The notes below the pieces were generated by a model. It searched no databases and was not told where the DNA came from. It worked only from the letters and a program-made list of their open reading frames with translations. The position numbers were made by a program, and so were the translations under genes. Shown one piece after another: positions 62,662 through 64,000 of a DNA stretch of 64,000 nucleotides. The DNA comes from JAJEEA01 sp965243615. GTDB taxonomy: Bacteria; Acidobacteriota; Vicinamibacteria; Vicinamibacterales; UBA8438. The DNA is taken from assembly GCA_965243615.1 (NCBI GenBank), contig CBDEVO010000003.1:6448001-6512000 (forward strand), in the 5' to 3' direction. Within the stretch, counting starts at the first letter, position 1. Every line of letters begins with the position of its first letter.

Positions 62662-62930
62662 AGGCGCCCTGGGGCCACGGGAACAGAAGTCTCCCAAGTG
62701 AACCGGGCGCCGCGACGACCGGTCAGTCGACCCTCGGTGGACGCCCGACGGGGCGTCGGTGGTACGCTGAGCTAGTGTCCGCCAGAAAACCGTAACCACT
62801 TCATTCTACGGGACTTGTGCTTGATTCAAGTGGCGAAGATTGCCGAAAAGTCGTATTCTTGCCGGTGATCTTGCCGGTGATCTCGCGCTGCCGGCCGCCT
62901 TCGAGTGAGATCTTCGCGACATCGACCGCC

Positions 62931-64000
62931 ATGAGAGAAGTTCACAGACGACAGTTCCGGCTCGGCGAGGTGGCCATTGAACAGATCTGGCTCGACCCCA
63001 AGTCGCGGGACGACATCCCGGCGGTGTTGAAGGGGCTTCAGCACATCTGGTCGGACGAGGCGCTTCGGGCGCGGCTGTTCGCGCTGCTGGAGGAGCATGT
63101 TCAGCCGGAGGTGGACCATGCGGTCGGGCGTCCGGGGATGGCCTTGTGGCCGGTCCTGGTGTTGGGGGTCCTCAAGCAGGGTCTGGGCTGCGACTTCGAC
63201 CGTCTTCACGACCTCGCGAACAATCACGGGAAGGTGCGGGCGTTCCTGGGACACGGCGACTTCGGCGACGAGACGCATTACGAGTGTCAGACGATCCGGG
63301 ACAACGTGTCGTTGCTGACGCCGGAGCTGTTGTCGGCGGTGGGGCAACTGGTGGTGGAGAGCGGCCACAAGGTCGCAAAAAAAAAGCCTGGCGAGCCATT
63401 GCGCGGTCGGTGTGACTCGTTCGTGGTGGAGACGGACGTGCACTACCCGACGGACGTGAATCTGTTGTGGGACGCGATGCGGTGTCTGATTCGGGAGACG
63501 GGTCGGGCGGCGGTGAAGCATGCGGTCGGCGGTTGGCGCCAGTGGCGTCATCTGTCGAGGGAGGTCCGGAAGCTGTTCAACGGGGTGCGTTCCACGCGTC
63601 GGGCGAAGCGGCGTCCGGAGCGGGTTGAGGCGTATGTGGAGCGCTGCCGTGGACTGGTCGAGCGGGCGGTCGCGACCGTCGACACGCTTGGGGACGAGGG
63701 CATCGCGGCAAGCACCTGCCAATCCATCCGGGGCTTGATCGCGCACGCCCGGCGGCAGCTCGACCAGGTCGAGCGTCGCCTGTTGCGGGATGAGACGATT
63801 CCTCACGGGGAGAAGGTCTTCTCGATCTTCAAGGAACACACGCGCTGGATTTCGAAGGGCAAGGCGGGCACGCCGGTCGAGCTCGGGGTTCCTGTCGCTC
63901 TCATCGAGGACCAGCATCAGTTCATCCTTCACCACCGGATCCTGTGGCAGGGTGAGGACGTGGACGTGGCGGTGCCGATGGTGGAGGAAGCGCAGGCCCT
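62931..64000 (+). CDS. ISNCY-type transposase, N-terminal part (runs off the window)
   Basis: About 356 residues are open to the last base. The start MREVHRRQFRLGEVAIEQI and the segments LDPKSRDDIPAVLKGLQ, GRPGMALWPVLVLGVLKQGL, CDFDRLHDLANNHGKVRAFL and RGRCDSFVVETDVHYPTDVN match ISNCY-type transposases of about 450-500 residues. A run of nine A residues at 63377-63385 keeps the frame intact here but is a potential slippage site. Upstream, CTTGCCGGTGAT is repeated in tandem (62858-62881). The terminal inverted repeat could not be fixed because the other end is outside the window. Confidence 0.85.
   Translation, partial: MREVHRRQFRLGEVAIEQIWLDPKSRDDIPAVLKGLQHIWSDEALRARLFALLEEHVQPEVDHAVGRPGMALWPVLVLGVLKQGLGCDFDRLHDLANNHGKVRAFLGHGDFGDETHYECQTIRDNVSLLTPELLSAVGQLVVESGHKVAKKKPGEPLRGRCDSFVVETDVHYPTDVNLLWDAMRCLIRETGRAAVKHAVGGWRQWRHLSREVRKLFNGVRSTRRAKRRPERVEAYVERCRGLVERAVATVDTLGDEGIAASTCQSIRGLIAHARRQLDQVERRLLRDETIPHGEKVFSIFKEHTRWISKGKAGTPVELGVPVALIEDQHQFILHHRILWQGEDVDVAVPMVEEAQA

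Larger units (their letters stand above)
59344..62701 (+). pseudogene. Membrane-protein gene, frameshifted and interrupted by the IS1595-family element
   Basis: The N-terminus (ATG 59344) has a membrane segment (GSALLFAYVLVLFGLFTALN). After about 59500 the natural reading moves to another frame (from GTG 59519) with three more membrane segments (ILAIVCAIVVVGPPVLVPML, AAVFLLVVAATLLGF, TALVLLLFLLRTL) and a cytoplasmic tail. The tail reads ...DWTEKL at 60043 and is cut by the IS (60046-62653). Removing the IS and one copy of the 8-bp duplication restores the frame to KLKGALGPREQKSPK and TGA at 62699-62701. The upstream frame change is either a frameshift or two overlapping genes. Family unknown. 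Confidence 0.65.

Noticed and set aside
63377..63385. Programmed frameshift at the A9 run of the ISNCY-type transposase
   Set aside because: The conserved protein continues in the same frame across the run, so no frameshift is needed.
62826..63935. A 369-residue minus-strand frame at the right edge
   Set aside because: Antisense to the ISNCY-type transposase, whose family blocks are readable on the plus strand.

Overview
The window is very GC-rich and codes for an outer membrane (an autotransporter-type barrel, periplasmic c-type cytochrome, many Sec signal peptides). It therefore comes from a Gram-negative bacterium. The gene mix (FurA-KatG pair, secreted beta-propeller plus diheme cytochrome, giant SwmB-repeat adhesin) would fit an environmental or host-associated Acidobacteriota-like lineage, but the taxon cannot be proven from this stretch.

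Layout. (1) 1-3.9 kb, chromosomal core: katG (cut by the window edge) with its fur-type regulator and a palindromic operator, then a secreted YVTN beta-propeller / diheme cytochrome c pair. (2) 4.1-19.1 kb, a composite defence island built on broken tRNA attachment sites. It starts at a 5' fragment of tRNA-Lys and ends at a 3' fragment of tRNA-Arg. It carries a 2154-residue nuclease-STAND protein (Avs-like), remnants of a tyrosine recombinase and an IS21 transposase, a Gabija pair (gajA-gajB), and a single-chain DNA methyltransferase-nuclease. (3) 19.3-34.5 kb, cell-surface region: an unknown gene, a frameshifted secreted SwmB/FN3 protein, and a 4086-residue autotransporter-like adhesin. The adhesin contains six near-identical 663-bp tandem repeats. 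Just upstream of its start is a (GCTG)14.5 tract that looks like a translational phase-variation switch. A LuxR-type regulator follows. (4) 36.7-56.0 kb, one long plus-strand block of more than 20 tightly packed genes with repeated ATGA/GTGA overlaps: RadC, two ParB/Srx paralogues, a 1480-residue methyltransferase-Strawberry-notch helicase fusion, a single-strand binding protein, an Uma2 nuclease, a DUF4326 protein, a DUF7007-like protein, a SprT-like protease and many small unknowns. This resembles the DNA-metabolism block of large plasmids or integrative elements. (5) 56-64 kb, mobile-element cluster: an IS110/IS1111-type element with subterminal inverted repeats and a roughly 550-bp non-coding tail, a small secreted/membrane gene set, a complete IS1595-family element (37-bp inverted repeats, 8-bp target duplication) carrying a second methyltransferase-nuclease as passenger and interrupting a membrane-protein gene, and the start of an ISNCY-type transposase.

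Together the window shows one chromosome segment that has repeatedly acquired anti-phage and DNA-processing modules at tRNA-derived sites, beside a variable surface adhesin. The same unusual methyltransferase-nuclease architecture appears once in the defence island and once inside an insertion sequence, which suggests a route by which it spreads.
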